DNA of 64,000 bases from contig NZ_LDPY01000001.1 of NCBI RefSeq assembly GCF_001038505.1, positions 3,720,001 through 3,784,000 on the forward strand, given 5' to 3'. The stretch is from Puniceibacterium sp. IMCC21224. Lineage in GTDB: Bacteria; Pseudomonadota; Alphaproteobacteria; Rhodobacterales; Rhodobacteraceae. This document shows, piece by piece, positions 16,938 through 26,446 of the stretch. The notes beneath the pieces were generated by a model. The model saw only the letters and a program-made list of their open reading frames with translations. It was not told where the DNA came from and made no database searches. A program made the position numbers and the translations under genes. Position 1 is the first letter of the stretch, and each line of letters opens with the position of its first letter.

Positions 16938-18284
16938 ATGGCCCACGATCTTGCATCCCTCACCCACGCCTTGCTCGATGCCGCACGCAAGGCCGGCGCG
17001 GACAGCGCCGATGCCTTTGCCATTGACGGAACTTCGGTGTCGATCGACGTGCGAAACGGCGGGCTGGAACAGGCTGAGAGGGCCGAGGCCATCGACATCG
17101 GGCTGCGGGTGCTGATGGGCCAGCGCAGCGCCAATGTCTCGGCGTCGGACGTGCGCCCCGAAACGATGGAGGCAATGGCCCTGCGCGCCGTCGCCATGGC
17201 CCGCGAGGCACCCGAGGATCCGTATATCGGACTGGCCGAAGCAGACCAGTTGGCCCGCGACTGGGACGCAGACGCGCTCGAACTGTTTGACGACAGCCCG
17301 GAACCCGCACCCGCCGCGCTTGAGGACGACGCCCGCCGCGCCGAAGCCGCAGCCCTTGCTGTCACCGGCATCAGCCAGATCGACGGCGCATCGGCGGGCT
17401 ATGGCGCACAGCGTATCCACCTTGCCGCGACCAACGGCTTTTCCGGCGGCTATGCGCGGTCGTCGCGATCCATCTCTTGCGTGGCCATTGCGGGCACCGG
17501 CACTGGAATGGAACGGGATTACGACGGCGACAGCCGGATTTTTCAATCCGACCTGCGCCTGCCCGAAGATATCGGCCGCACCGCCGCGGCCCGCACGCTG
17601 GACCGGATGTCCCCCCGCAGGCCAAAGACCGGCGCCTATCCGGTCCTGTTTGACGAACGGATCTCATCGTCGCTGATCGGTCACCTGCTGTCTGCCATCA
17701 ACGGTTCCGCGATTGCACGCGGTGCGTCCTGGCTGCTGGACGGGATGGGAACTCAGGTCCTGCCCGCGCACCTCTCCCTGACCGAAGATCCGCTGCGTCC
17801 GCGCATCATGGCCTCTCGCCCGTTTGACGCCGAGGGGCTGGCCACCCGCCCCCGCACCATCGTCAAAGACGGCGTGCTGACCGGCTGGACCCTTGATCTG
17901 GCCAATGCCCGCAAGCTGGGGCTGCAATCCACCGCCAATGCCGCGCGGTCGACGTCGGGCGGGCCATCACCCGCGCCGTGGAATGTCGCCCTGACCCAGG
18001 GGAGCGAAAGCCGCGAGGAACTGATCGCCGCCATGGGGACCGGGTTGGTTGTGACCTCGATGATCGGTGCGACGATCAACCCCAACAATGGCGATTATTC
18101 CCGTGGCGCTGCCGGGTTCTGGGTCGAAAACGGTGCCATCGCCTATCCGGTGTCGGGCATCACCATTGCCGGAAATCTGCGCGACATGCTGCGCAGCTTG
18201 CGCCCGGCGAACGACGCCCGTCCCTGGCTGAGCCGCGTGGTGCCATCGCTGCTGGTCGAAGGACTGACCCTTGCCGGGGAATAG
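16938..18284 (+). CDS. pmbA: TldD/PmbA-family metallopeptidase (PmbA/TldE)
   Basis: A 448-residue protein of the TldD/PmbA family. It shows the PmbA-type start (KAGADSADAFAIDG), VRNGGLEQAE, and the C-terminal blocks TSMIGATINPNNGDYSRGAAGFWVENG and GNLRDMLR. It lacks the TldD HExxxH metal site, as PmbA does; PmbA forms a heterodimer with TldD, which is not in this window. Together they trim peptides such as microcins and antitoxins. The start at 16938 has GGAG upstream. The last 14 bases overlap the cysQ start. Confidence 0.9.
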   Translation: MAHDLASLTHALLDAARKAGADSADAFAIDGTSVSIDVRNGGLEQAERAEAIDIGLRVLMGQRSANVSASDVRPETMEAMALRAVAMAREAPEDPYIGLAEADQLARDWDADALELFDDSPEPAPAALEDDARRAEAAALAVTGISQIDGASAGYGAQRIHLAATNGFSGGYARSSRSISCVAIAGTGTGMERDYDGDSRIFQSDLRLPEDIGRTAAARTLDRMSPRRPKTGAYPVLFDERISSSLIGHLLSAINGSAIARGASWLLDGMGTQVLPAHLSLTEDPLRPRIMASRPFDAEGLATRPRTIVKDGVLTGWTLDLANARKLGLQSTANAARSTSGGPSPAPWNVALTQGSESREELIAAMGTGLVVTSMIGATINPNNGDYSRGAAGFWVENGAIAYPVSGITIAGNLRDMLRSLRPANDARPWLSRVVPSLLVEGLTLAGE

Positions 18285-19044
18285 CGACCTCGATCTGCTG
18301 ATCCATGCGGCACATGAAGCGGCTCGGGTTGCGACCACCTATATCGGCGGCCCGCTCGATGTGACTCACAAGGCGGATGACAGTCCGGTCACGGCTGCGG
18401 ATCTGGCGGTGAACAGCGTGCTGCACGACATTCTGCGCCCTGCCCGCCCGGACTATGGCTGGCTGTCAGAAGAAAGCCCCGATGACTCCGCCCGACTGTC
18501 CGCGCCCCGGACCTTTATTGTCGACCCCATCGACGGCACCCGCAGTTTCATCGAAGGAGAAGAGACCTGGGCGCATTCACTAGCTGTGGCAGTTGGCGGG
18601 CAGATCACAGCTGCGGTGGTTTTCCTGCCGCTGCGAGACAAGCTTTATACAGCCAGCCGGGGCGCGGGCGCCGCATTGAACGGCACGCCCATCCGCGCGT
18701 CCGCGACCGATGCGCTGACCAACGCCCGCCTGCTGGCCACGCGGCCCAGCCTCGCGCCGCTGCACTGGCCACGCGGCGCGCCGGATGTGCGTCGCTCCCA
18801 TCGCCCGTCTCTGGCCTACCGCATGGCCCTAGTCGCCGAGGGGCGGTATGATGCGATGCTCACGTTTCGTCCGACCTGGGAATGGGACATCGCCGCCGGC
18901 AGCCTGATCCTGTCCGAAGCCGGTGCCTGCGTCAGTGACCAACGCGGCGCGGCGCTCCAATTCAACAACGCACGGCCGCAGGCTGACGGCGTCGTGGCAG
19001 GTACGCCTACGGTCTGGACCGAGATTCACAGCCTCTTGCGCTAA
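18271..19044 (+). CDS. cysQ: 3'(2'),5'-bisphosphate nucleotidase, inositol monophosphatase family
   Basis: A 257-residue Mg2+-dependent phosphatase of the inositol monophosphatase fold. The metal-binding motifs are clear: SEESPDD (near residue 67), DPIDGTRSF (near 88) and WEWDIAAG (near 205). CysQ-type enzymes hydrolyse 3'-phosphoadenosine 5'-phosphate from sulfate assimilation. The start is TTG at 18271, 14 nt inside pmbA, with GAAGGA upstream; translational coupling is likely. An inositol- or histidinol-phosphate phosphatase is the alternative, but the GTRSF variant and neighbourhood favour CysQ. Confidence 0.85.
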   Translation: MPGNSDLDLLIHAAHEAARVATTYIGGPLDVTHKADDSPVTAADLAVNSVLHDILRPARPDYGWLSEESPDDSARLSAPRTFIVDPIDGTRSFIEGEETWAHSLAVAVGGQITAAVVFLPLRDKLYTASRGAGAALNGTPIRASATDALTNARLLATRPSLAPLHWPRGAPDVRRSHRPSLAYRMALVAEGRYDAMLTFRPTWEWDIAAGSLILSEAGACVSDQRGAALQFNNARPQADGVVAGTPTVWTEIHSLLR

Positions 19045-19079
19045 CAGTTTGGCCAGCCTCCTGCCAGTCGCGCGAAAAA

Positions 19080-19856
19080 TCACCCCGGAAAGATCTTGCC
19101 CATCTCAGCGTCGAAATGTGCCCAGCTCATGGTCGCGCGGTTGCCCGCAAACCCGTGGTAGTGCGACTTGCCCGACGAATTGGGCAGCCCGGCCCAAATT
19201 TTCGCCAGATTGTCCATGAACTGATGCCGCTCCATCGCGCCGCTGCGCATCGCGATCAATCCCGCCTCGACCAGCAGCACATCCGCCAGCAAATCCTGCA
19301 CCGGAGGCGAAAACACCTGTTGCAGCGACACCCCTTTTTTCGTCACCAGACGTTTCAGCGTCGCGGGAATGAACTGATACCGTCCGATGGCATGGGGCTG
19401 ACCCGGCGTGTCGTCAATCCAGTCGTAAATCTCGGCGATGGTCATCTCGGTCGGACGTCTGGCCGGACGTTTCGTGGCCCCGTGCTGCACCGCGTTGTAC
19501 CCGGCCTGACGCGATTCTGCATGGCCGATCAACTGGCGGATGCGCTCGACCGGGGTGCCGGACAGGGCCGAAATTCCGGCCCAGCCAGACGGTATCAGGC
19601 GCCTGGGCGAGCGCGCAAAAAGGCTGGCACCCTGCTTGTCTATAAACAGGCTCGACACGCGCCGCGCACCGTCCTCTGCCGCAGTCGGGCCGACATCCTT
19701 GATCAACGCCGAGCGCCGACCTGTCGCCGGGATCAGCGCACCGCGCGACCCGAGGAAACCATCATTTGCCAACAGCGAAACCCGGTCGGCCATTGCCGTA
19801 TCGGGACCCACCAGGACCAGAAGAACCAGTAAAAACGCCATTCTTGGCAAAAACAT
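19080..19856 (-). CDS. Exported lysozyme-like (muramidase) protein
   Basis: A 258-residue protein with a signal peptide (about 1-23, ending AMA). The C-terminal ~150 residues look like a lysozyme-fold hydrolase: IGHAESRQAGYNAVQHG carries a possible catalytic Glu, and AIGRYQFIPATL is the common substrate-strand motif of muramidase/transglycosylase domains. Probably acts on peptidoglycan in the periplasm. Convergent with cysQ (35-nt gap). The N-terminal ~90 residues match nothing I know. Confidence 0.7.
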   Translation of the reverse strand: MFLPRMAFLLVLLVLVGPDTAMADRVSLLANDGFLGSRGALIPATGRRSALIKDVGPTAAEDGARRVSSLFIDKQGASLFARSPRRLIPSGWAGISALSGTPVERIRQLIGHAESRQAGYNAVQHGATKRPARRPTEMTIAEIYDWIDDTPGQPHAIGRYQFIPATLKRLVTKKGVSLQQVFSPPVQDLLADVLLVEAGLIAMRSGAMERHQFMDNLAKIWAGLPNSSGKSHYHGFAGNRATMSWAHFDAEMGKIFPG

Positions 19857-19996
19857 CCGGACCTCATTCCAAAGGGGATCATTCTGTAAAGACCATGACG
19901 ACCGATAGTTGAAATTTAGTTGCCCACCGCGCGGTCATTGGGGTCTACCCTGCAGAATACGTTGCAACCCTGAACAAAACGAATGCATGCGCGGCG

Positions 19997-20041
19997 CATG
20001 GTGGCACCATGGCTTGACCTGCGGCGCACCTTCGCTAAGGG
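19997..20041 (+). promoter_or_regulatory. Candidate promoter with adjacent palindrome for the DUF4170-waaA-lpxK operon
   Basis: A perfect 7+7 palindrome (CATGGTG-G-CACCATG, 19997-20011) lies directly before TTGACC (20014-20019), which is a good -35; TAAGGG 16 nt later (20036-20041) is a weak -10. This is upstream of the DUF4170 start at 20069. The palindrome could be an operator. Inferred only from sequence shape. Confidence 0.35.
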
Positions 20042-20068
20042 TCGCTGTCAGTAGGATAGGAGACGCCC

Positions 20069-20308
20069 ATGCAACGCCTGCATCTTGTGTTCGGAGGAGA
20101 GCTGGTCACGCCTTCGAAGAATCAGTTCAAGAATGTCGATGACATCCACATTGTCGGAATCTTCCCGAATTACGACAGCGCCTATACCGCCTGGAAGGCA
20201 GAGGCGCAGCGCACCGTCGACAACGCCCATATGCGGTATTACATTGCGCATCTGCATCGTCTGCGGGACGAAGAAACCGATGCGTCGGCCACCGAGAAGC
20301 TCGGGTAA
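20069..20308 (+). CDS. DUF4170 protein
   Basis: A 79-residue cytoplasmic protein of the DUF4170 family, marked by MQRLHLVFGGELV, IVGIFPNYDSAYTAWKAEAQ and MRYYIAHLHRL. Function unknown, but in alphaproteobacteria it is regularly found just before the Kdo transferase and LpxK genes, as here, so a role in lipid A/Kdo assembly is likely. AGGAGA precedes the ATG. Only 3 nt separate it from the waaA start. Confidence 0.9.
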   Translation: MQRLHLVFGGELVTPSKNQFKNVDDIHIVGIFPNYDSAYTAWKAEAQRTVDNAHMRYYIAHLHRLRDEETDASATEKLG

Positions 20309-20311
20309 TCC

Positions 20312-21523
20312 TTGCCAGAAATTCCCTTTAATTTGCGCACATACCTGACATTTCAGCGGGGCAAGGCGCGTCTTGCCCCCGATCCCGGCTGGCCTTCGCG
20401 CCCCGCAGGCCCACTGCTTTGGGCTCATGCCGGGACCGAGCGTCAGCAGCGCGCGCTGGCCACGCTCTGTACCCGGATTTGCCATCAACGCCCGCAGCTC
20501 GGTCTGCTGATGACCCATCCCGGTGTCGCAGCAGAGAACACCCGGATCTGCACAGCACATCTGCCGCCAGAAACCCAGGCCGACACCGAACTCTTTGCCC
20601 GCCATTGGTCGCCGGATCTTTGTCTGTGGGCTGATCACGGGTTACATCCCGCGCTGACGTATTTCACATCAGCACATGGATGTTATCAGGCGCTGATTGA
20701 TGCTGCGGACGCGCCATGGACCACCCCGGCGCAGCGCTGGCTACCTGACAGTGCACCGGCAACGCTGGCCCGGTTCGACACCATCTTTACCACAGATCAG
20801 GCCGCCGAGCGCCGATTGCGGCGCTTGGGCATCCCCGAGACCCGGTTCGAGCGCGCAGGGCCGCTGATCGAATCGACAATGACTTTGGATTGCTCTCACC
20901 GACAACATGCCGAAATGGCCGCGATTCTATCCGGGCGTCCGGTCTGGCTCGCTGCACATATGCGTCCGACTGAAATCGCGATTCTGTTGACCGCGCATCA
21001 GCGCGCCTCGCGGTTGAATCACCGGCTCTTGCTGTTCCTCTGCCCCGCAAACCCCCAGGAATACGAGGCGATCGACCTGCAACTGAGAAATTCAGGCATG
21101 CGGTTATGTCATTGGGAGGACGGAGAAACTCTGGACGAAAATACGCAGCTTGTGCTTGCGGGCGGACCGGAAGAGCTGGGCCTTTGGTTCCGGCTCTCGC
21201 CTCTGGCGCTGCTGGGCAGTTCGCTGGTGTCCGGCTACGGTGGCACCAACCCGCTGGATGCGGCGGCATTGGGATCGGCGATCCTGTACGGACCCAATGT
21301 GGGCAGACATCTATCCACGTATTCCCGGCTGGCCGAAGCAGGGGCGGCGCGCATCGTCAAGGATGTGGACACCCTGACCGCCGCAGTGTCGCAACTGATT
21401 GCCCCAGACCGCGCCGCCGCCATGGCGCATGCCGGATGGGATATTGTTTCGGCGGGTGCCGCGATGGCAGACAAGGTGGTTGACCTGGCGCTGGATGTGC
21501 TTGACCGGGCCGGAGCACACTGA
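20312..21523 (+). CDS. waaA: 3-deoxy-D-manno-octulosonic acid (Kdo) transferase
   Basis: A 403-residue GT-B glycosyltransferase that adds Kdo to lipid IVA. The C-terminal donor domain is typical ([22 protein letters not shown]). Two oddities: there is no N-terminal membrane segment, and the acceptor-site motif, usually SVGE, reads HAGTERQ near residue 40, keeping a Glu but not the SVG. The start is TTG at 20312, 3 nt after the DUF4170 stop, with only a weak ribosome binding site, suggesting coupling. The stop overlaps the lpxK ATG by one base. Confidence 0.88.
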   Translation: MPEIPFNLRTYLTFQRGKARLAPDPGWPSRPAGPLLWAHAGTERQQRALATLCTRICHQRPQLGLLMTHPGVAAENTRICTAHLPPETQADTELFARHWSPDLCLWADHGLHPALTYFTSAHGCYQALIDAADAPWTTPAQRWLPDSAPATLARFDTIFTTDQAAERRLRRLGIPETRFERAGPLIESTMTLDCSHRQHAEMAAILSGRPVWLAAHMRPTEIAILLTAHQRASRLNHRLLLFLCPANPQEYEAIDLQLRNSGMRLCHWEDGETLDENTQLVLAGGPEELGLWFRLSPLALLGSSLVSGYGGTNPLDAAALGSAILYGPNVGRHLSTYSRLAEAGAARIVKDVDTLTAAVSQLIAPDRAAAMAHAGWDIVSAGAAMADKVVDLALDVLDRAGAH

Positions 21524-22509
21524 TGCGCGCACCCGCCTTTTGGGACACAACGCCAGACGCGCCAGACTGGCGCGCCAGATTGCTGGCGCCGTTGGGTGCG
21601 GCCTATGCCGCAGCTACGGCGCGCAGGCTGTCCCAGCCCAGCCTGCGTCTGCCAGTACCGGTAATCTGCGTTGGCAACATCAACGCCGGCGGCACCGGCA
21701 AAACCCCGACCGCGATTGCACTCGTCCAGCGCCTGATCGCGCGCGGCGCGACACCGCATGTGGTGTCGCGCGGACATGGCGGCACGCTGACTGGTCCGGT
21801 GCAGGTCGATTTCACGCGCCACGATGCGGCGCAGGTCGGGGACGAACCGCTGCTGCTCGCCGCCTTTGCACCGACCTGGATTGCGCGTGACCGTGCCGCA
21901 GGGGCACAAGCTGCCGTCGCCGCGGGGGCGCAGGTTATCGTGCTTGACGATGGGTTCCAGAATCCGGCGTTGCAGCAGGATCTGTCGCTGGTTGTGGTGG
22001 ATGCGGTCGCGGGTTTCGGCAATGGGCGCTGCCTGCCAGCCGGCCCGCTGCGCGAACCTGTCGCGACGGGGCTGGCCCGCGCCGACCTGCTGCTGTCGAT
22101 AGGCGCAGCGCAGGCGCAGACGCGCTTTGCCAACCTTTGGGGGCCGATGCTGACCCTGCCGCATCTGACTGGCGCGCTTGAACCGTTGCAGACCGGTATG
22201 GATTGGCATGGACTGCGTACACTGGCCTTTGCCGGCATCGGCCATCCGCAAAAGTTCTTTGCCACTCTGCGCGGACTGGGGGCCGATCTGATCCGGACCG
22301 AGGCGCTGGACGATCATCAGCCGCTGACACCCGCTCTGATGACCCGGCTGGAGAACGAGTCACGCCTGCTGTTCGCTCAGCTTGTCACCACTGAAAAGGA
22401 CGCGGTCCGCCTGCCCGACAGTTTTCGATCAAAAGTCCTGACGCTGCCGGTGCGGCTGGTGATCGCAGATCATGCCCTGCTTGATGCCGCACTGGACCGG
22501 GTGCTTTAG
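21523..22509 (+). CDS. lpxK: Tetraacyldisaccharide 4'-kinase
   Basis: A 328-residue lipid A kinase that phosphorylates the 4' position of the lipid A disaccharide. The Walker A motif [13 protein letters not shown] is at about residues 51-62, DEPLLLA near 107 and LDDGFQNP near 145 (the DDGFQ box). [10 protein letters not shown] near the end is also diagnostic. It starts on the last base of waaA (TGATG). Third gene of the DUF4170-waaA-lpxK operon, convergent with the N-formylglutamate amidohydrolase gene with only 10 nt between stops. Confidence 0.96.
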   Translation: MRAPAFWDTTPDAPDWRARLLAPLGAAYAAATARRLSQPSLRLPVPVICVGNINAGGTGKTPTAIALVQRLIARGATPHVVSRGHGGTLTGPVQVDFTRHDAAQVGDEPLLLAAFAPTWIARDRAAGAQAAVAAGAQVIVLDDGFQNPALQQDLSLVVVDAVAGFGNGRCLPAGPLREPVATGLARADLLLSIGAAQAQTRFANLWGPMLTLPHLTGALEPLQTGMDWHGLRTLAFAGIGHPQKFFATLRGLGADLIRTEALDDHQPLTPALMTRLENESRLLFAQLVTTEKDAVRLPDSFRSKVLTLPVRLVIADHALLDAALDRVL

Positions 22510-22519
22510 GTCAACGGAT

Positions 22520-23380
22520 CTATTCCGCCGCCAGCTGCTGATCTTCATTCCCGATTGAAGCAATCTCAGAAATCACGCCGCGCAGAAGTCGCCGGAAGGC
22601 ATGAAAGTTATCATTTGGGCGAATCGCGACCTCGTCCATATAGATGGCGCGATCAATCTCGATCTGGACGGCATGCTGCCCGCGTGACGGACGACCGTAA
22701 GCCTGAGTGGTGTAGGCCCCCGCAAAAGGTGCATTGCGCGCGACCACCAGACCGGCGTCCGAAAACGCCGCTTCGATAAAATCAACGATCGCCATACCCG
22801 CTGACGCGCCGAACCTGTCGCCCAGCACAATATCCGGCCGTCGCACGCCCGAGCGCGCAACGCCGTCCACCGCCTCGTGCGGCATGGAGTGACAATCCAG
22901 TAGTATCGCCTCGCCAAAGGTCCTGTGCGCCTGGGTCAGCAAATCTTCGAGCTGGGCGTGATATGGTCGCCAGTAGCCACTGATTCGCCGCTCGGCCTCG
23001 CTCATTGGCAGCTTGCCGCGATAGATCGCACGGCCATTGGCCACCACACGCGGCACCACACCCAGCCCGCTGGCGACTCTGGGATTGTGGCTGCTGCGCC
23101 GTACCCCGTCGATCAGCGCGGGGTCCAGTTCGTCCGCGCTGCGGTTGAGATCAAGAAAGGCGCGCGGTGCACCAGCCTTGAGAAAAGGCGCGCCAAACTG
23201 CGGCGCGCAATCAAACAGCCTGTCAACATAGGCATCTTCGGACGAGCGGATCGAATGATCGTCCAGCAATGTGTGTCGCAGAAAGGACCACGGGTAGTCG
23301 CGTCCACTGTGCGGCGATGCAAAGACCACACGCGAGGTTAGTGCGTCTGGACGGTAAAGGTGGTAGGCGACCTTTGGCAT
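22520..23380 (-). CDS. N-formylglutamate amidohydrolase family protein
   Basis: A 286-residue Zn-dependent amidohydrolase (FGase family, Pfam PF05013). Metal and active-site blocks are seen: ASPHSGRDYP, DLNRSADEL, LLDCHSMPH and YGRPSRGQHAVQIEIDR. The family hydrolyses N-formylglutamate (histidine breakdown), but many members have other N-acyl amino acid substrates; no hut genes are near. The start at 23380 (MPKVAYHL) has GAGGAG just upstream; a reading from 23404 is longer. Monocistronic. Confidence 0.88.
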   Translation of the reverse strand: MPKVAYHLYRPDALTSRVVFASPHSGRDYPWSFLRHTLLDDHSIRSSEDAYVDRLFDCAPQFGAPFLKAGAPRAFLDLNRSADELDPALIDGVRRSSHNPRVASGLGVVPRVVANGRAIYRGKLPMSEAERRISGYWRPYHAQLEDLLTQAHRTFGEAILLDCHSMPHEAVDGVARSGVRRPDIVLGDRFGASAGMAIVDFIEAAFSDAGLVVARNAPFAGAYTTQAYGRPSRGQHAVQIEIDRAIYMDEVAIRPNDNFHAFRRLLRGVISEIASIGNEDQQLAAE

Positions 23381-23525
23381 TTGCGCTCCTCTTGACGGTA
23401 GCATAACGCTATTTATTGCAATGCCAAAAGCCCTTGATCCTTCCTGCGACTCCTTTTATAGCACGCGAACCGGCGCGGCTTTCCGCGCCCCGTTTGTTTA
23501 CGGGGCAGGCGAACGTGACGGGCAT

Positions 23526-23600
23526 GGGCGGTTAGCTCAGCGGTAGAGCACTTCGTTGACATCGAAGGGGTCACAAGTTCGAACCTTGTACCGCCCACCA
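23526..23600 (+). tRNA. tRNA-Val (anticodon GAC)
   Basis: A complete cloverleaf: acceptor GGGCGGT/ACCGCCC, D arm GCTC/GAGC, anticodon stem CTTCG/CGAAG with loop TTGACAT (anticodon GAC, reads GUC/GUU), T arm with TTCGAAC, discriminator A and an encoded CCA. Two overlapping GC-rich hairpins lie about 20-55 nt upstream (23472-23489 and 23488-23505). Confidence 0.97.
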
Positions 23601-23685
23601 TGAGATCACCAATCCCGGACAAGATGTCCGAGATTAAACGCAACAAGTCAGGCGCTCGCGCGCCGCGCCAAGAGGAGAGACCACC

Positions 23686-23811
23686 ATGAAGGTCAAAAAC
23701 TCGCTCCGCTCGCTCAAGAGCCGCCACCGCGACTGCCGCGTTGTGCGCCGCAAGGGCCGCGTCTATATCATCAACAAGACGCAGCCCCGGTTCAAAGCCC
23801 GCCAGGGCTGA
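23686..23811 (+). CDS. rpmJ: 50S ribosomal protein L36
   Basis: A 41-residue basic protein starting [17 protein letters not shown] and ending QPRFKARQG, the alphaproteobacterial L36 form. It has only one Cys, so it is the C-minus type without the zinc ribbon. AGAGGAG lies 8 nt before the ATG. A terminator follows 29 nt after the stop. It stands alone after tRNA-Val, not in a large ribosomal operon. Confidence 0.97.
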   Translation: MKVKNSLRSLKSRHRDCRVVRRKGRVYIINKTQPRFKARQG

Positions 23812-23840
23812 ACCTGTCCAGGCGACGGGTTATGCGATCA

Positions 23841-23867
23841 AGCCACCCCTTGCCGGGTGGCTTTTTT
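23841..23867 (+). terminator. Intrinsic terminator of rpmJ
   Basis: An 8-bp stem AGCCACCC/GGGTGGCT with loop CTTGCC, followed by a run of T. It lies 29 nt after the rpmJ stop. Confidence 0.9.
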
Positions 23868-23979
23868 CGTTTCGGCCATGCGTGATATCCAAAGCTGCCG
23901 GGCGGGATCGCGACAAATGCCCGCCCCGAATCACCAGCCTAAATGGCGCTGCTGGTTACAGCACGCCGTCGCTGCCGGA

Positions 23980-24630
23980 CTATGTGCGGCACGATCCGTC
24001 CCCCAGCAGCACGGTCTGCATCCTGATATCCCAGCCTTGGGGAAAGATTGTCGGAATCCGGCAGAAATCCTGACCCACGGCAATTGTGTGTGGCAACGGA
24101 TCGCTGGCGGCGAGCGTCATATCATAGTACCCGCCGCCGTTGCCCAGCCTGAACTGCGCCTCATCAACCCCGAGCAGCGGTACAATCACCACATCTGGAC
24201 GCACAGCCTGCGGGTCCGCTGGCACCGGAATGCTCCAGTCCCCGCGCATCATGCGGCATCCCGGCGTCCAGCGGTGAAACGAAACCGGTGCGCCCCGCTG
24301 AACCACCACTGGCAACGCCAGATTTGCCCCACGGGCGGACATCGCTTTCATCCACGGGCGCAAATCCAGCTCGCCGCGAATCGGCCAGTACGCTGCGATC
24401 ACCAGTCCCGAAGCATTCGGCAACAGCGCGTCCAGCCCTGCGTAAACCCTGTTCGTCTGCGCCGTCCGGTCCACCGATGTCATTCCTCGGCGCAGATCAT
24501 AAAGCCGACTGCGCTCGGCCCGGCGAAAGCGGTCAAGATCGCGCCTGGTTGCCGCGTCGATCGCGTAACCACCCACCATCTCATCGGCAAAACAGGGCGG
24601 GGTTCCACCTGTGTCGTCGCTATCGTCCAT
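23980..24630 (-). CDS. 5-formyltetrahydrofolate cyclo-ligase family protein
   Basis: A 216-residue enzyme that converts 5-formyl-THF to 5,10-methenyl-THF with ATP. The basic helix RRAERSRLYDLRR near residue 36 and the ATP/Mg site VPLLGVDEAQFRLGNGGGYYD near 150-170 are typical. The N-terminus has an extra ~25 residues before the conserved domain. GAGGTGATAG precedes the ATG. Transcribed toward rpmJ. Confidence 0.92.
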   Translation of the reverse strand: MDDSDDTGGTPPCFADEMVGGYAIDAATRRDLDRFRRAERSRLYDLRRGMTSVDRTAQTNRVYAGLDALLPNASGLVIAAYWPIRGELDLRPWMKAMSARGANLALPVVVQRGAPVSFHRWTPGCRMMRGDWSIPVPADPQAVRPDVVIVPLLGVDEAQFRLGNGGGYYDMTLAASDPLPHTIAVGQDFCRIPTIFPQGWDIRMQTVLLGDGSCRT

Positions 24631-24704
24631 CTATCACCTCGCCCCATGCGCACCACTTGCACCGATTTGACCGGCCGAGCGGACCGATCAAGCGCGACAT
24701 CCAG

Positions 24705-26384
24705 TCAACGCAGCAGCGAATCCGCCAGCAGCCGCACCACCGTGCTCTGGTCGAGATACCCGGTCACCTGCAACTGGCGCGCCTCTTGATAGCGGCGAAT
24801 GGCGCGGCGGGTCTTGTCGTCAAACTCGCCATCAACATTGCCGGGCTTCAGGCCCAACGCCTTCAGGCGGTCTTCGGCAATCCGTCGGGCGGCATTGTTC
24901 AGGTTCAGCGCAGCCTCAGCCGCCTCACCCCGCGCAATCAGTTCCTGTTCTTGGGACGGTTGCTGCAGCGCGTCGATTTCGGCCTGGGCCTGACCAGCAA
25001 AGGCACCCTGCGGAAACGCCGTCAGATAGGCCTGGAAATCGCCGACACTGCCACCCTGCCGTGCCTGATCCCACGCCTCGCGATCACGACCCGCGGCTTG
25101 CGCGCGCTGCTCTTCCTCAAATACCTCCAGCCGCTCCTGCGCCACTTCGGCAAAGACGCCGTCCGGGTAACGCCCAAGATAGGCGCGCAGCCCCGGCGCA
25201 TCGCCGCGTGATCCGGTTTCGTCCCAATAGGCGCGGTCAAGGCGCTCCAATTCGGCCTGACGGGCTTTGGCCTCTTGCTCAAGCTCGGCGGCGCGGCGTT
25301 CGGCCTGCGCGTCAAGCCGGGTGATCTGCTCACGTTCAAGATAGCCGGATTGGTCAAACCCGTTGCTGGCCTGCCATGCCTTGACCGCGCCGCGCGTACC
25401 GGGCCCAAACAACCCGTCGATACCGCGCGTATTGTAGTCCAACAACGACAGATCGCGCTGGATTTCGCGACGGGCCTCGCGGTTCAGGCTCAGCGCCTCT
25501 TCGGCCAACCGCTCGGAACGGAACGGCTCGGACTCGATTGCGGCGACCAGATCACGAGCCTCGGCGGCATGTGCCCCGTTAGGAAAGGCCTGGAGGTAGG
25601 TGCGATAGCCAGACACATCATCGCGCGCGCGGGTGGTTTCCCACAGCCGTTCATCCCCGGTGCCATCGACGACCTGCGTCGGGGCCTGCGGTGCGGGCGC
25701 CGAGGTCTCACGCTCTGCCACCGGGACAAAGACATAGCCACCCGGCGCGTATCCATTCACGATCAACCCAGCCTCGCGCGCGGCACCCAGTACCTCTGCG
25801 CCCGGCTTCACCAGTTCACGTCGGGCAAAGCGGCCCAGATCGGACCCGTCACCGCGAATCACCGTCACGCCCTGCGGCACCTCAAACGCGCCAAGGCCTC
25901 CGCTCAGGAACCGACTATCCAGAACATCACTGTCACTTTCCCCCAGCATGAGCAGTGACTGCCCGGGATAAGCCGCCAAAAGACCCATCACCGACGACAG
26001 CGACAGTGCGTCACCCATCACCGCCGCTTCGTCCAGCGGGCTGGCCAGCTCGACCGGCAGAAGATAGCTGTCGGTCGCGGAATGCGCGAACCGACCGGCA
26101 AGGATCACTGCAACCCGTTCGGTCCCGTCATCCAGTCCAGCGACAAATCGGCCCAGCGCCTGACGCATCTGCGTGGCTGTGCCTTCGCCCAACTGCACCA
26201 CGTCAAACCCCTGCGCCTCTAGCGGGGCAGTGGCGTCCATCACATCCGCGCCGCCACCAAACACATCCAGCATCGAATAGCGGCTGTTGCCGACAATCAG
26301 CGCCTCGCTTTGCGCCGCGGCATCGGTACCAAGGGCAAGCGTCAGCGCCAAACAGCCAACGCTGCCTCTGAGAAATCTGGTCAT
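24705..26384 (-). CDS. Exported caspase-like/peptidoglycan-binding protein, caspase site degenerate
   Basis: A 559-residue protein with a signal peptide, an N-terminal caspase-like (peptidase C14) region (about residues 27-215), and two PG_binding_1 repeats (near 310 and at the C-terminus, LKALGLKPGNVDGEFDDKT) separated by repeats of the form A-xx-Y-L-xx-F/Y-P-xG-xxxA (three copies, for example AYLTAFPQG). The expected SGHG motif of caspase-like proteins reads LAGRFAHS, and the expected DxCR cysteine reads LGESDSD, so the catalytic dyad seems lost. Start at 26384, with GGGAG 8 nt upstream; a GTG at 26393 is closer but poorly spaced. Probably a periplasmic wall-binding scaffold. Confidence 0.75.
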   Translation of the reverse strand: MTRFLRGSVGCLALTLALGTDAAAQSEALIVGNSRYSMLDVFGGGADVMDATAPLEAQGFDVVQLGEGTATQMRQALGRFVAGLDDGTERVAVILAGRFAHSATDSYLLPVELASPLDEAAVMGDALSLSSVMGLLAAYPGQSLLMLGESDSDVLDSRFLSGGLGAFEVPQGVTVIRGDGSDLGRFARRELVKPGAEVLGAAREAGLIVNGYAPGGYVFVPVAERETSAPAPQAPTQVVDGTGDERLWETTRARDDVSGYRTYLQAFPNGAHAAEARDLVAAIESEPFRSERLAEEALSLNREARREIQRDLSLLDYNTRGIDGLFGPGTRGAVKAWQASNGFDQSGYLEREQITRLDAQAERRAAELEQEAKARQAELERLDRAYWDETGSRGDAPGLRAYLGRYPDGVFAEVAQERLEVFEEEQRAQAAGRDREAWDQARQGGSVGDFQAYLTAFPQGAFAGQAQAEIDALQQPSQEQELIARGEAAEAALNLNNAARRIAEDRLKALGLKPGNVDGEFDDKTRRAIRRYQEARQLQVTGYLDQSTVVRLLADSLLR

Positions 26385-26446
26385 CGTGAACACTCCCTTT
26401 TCTAGTTATGTCAGGCACAACGCGCGAAAGGGGCGAAAGGTCCGCC

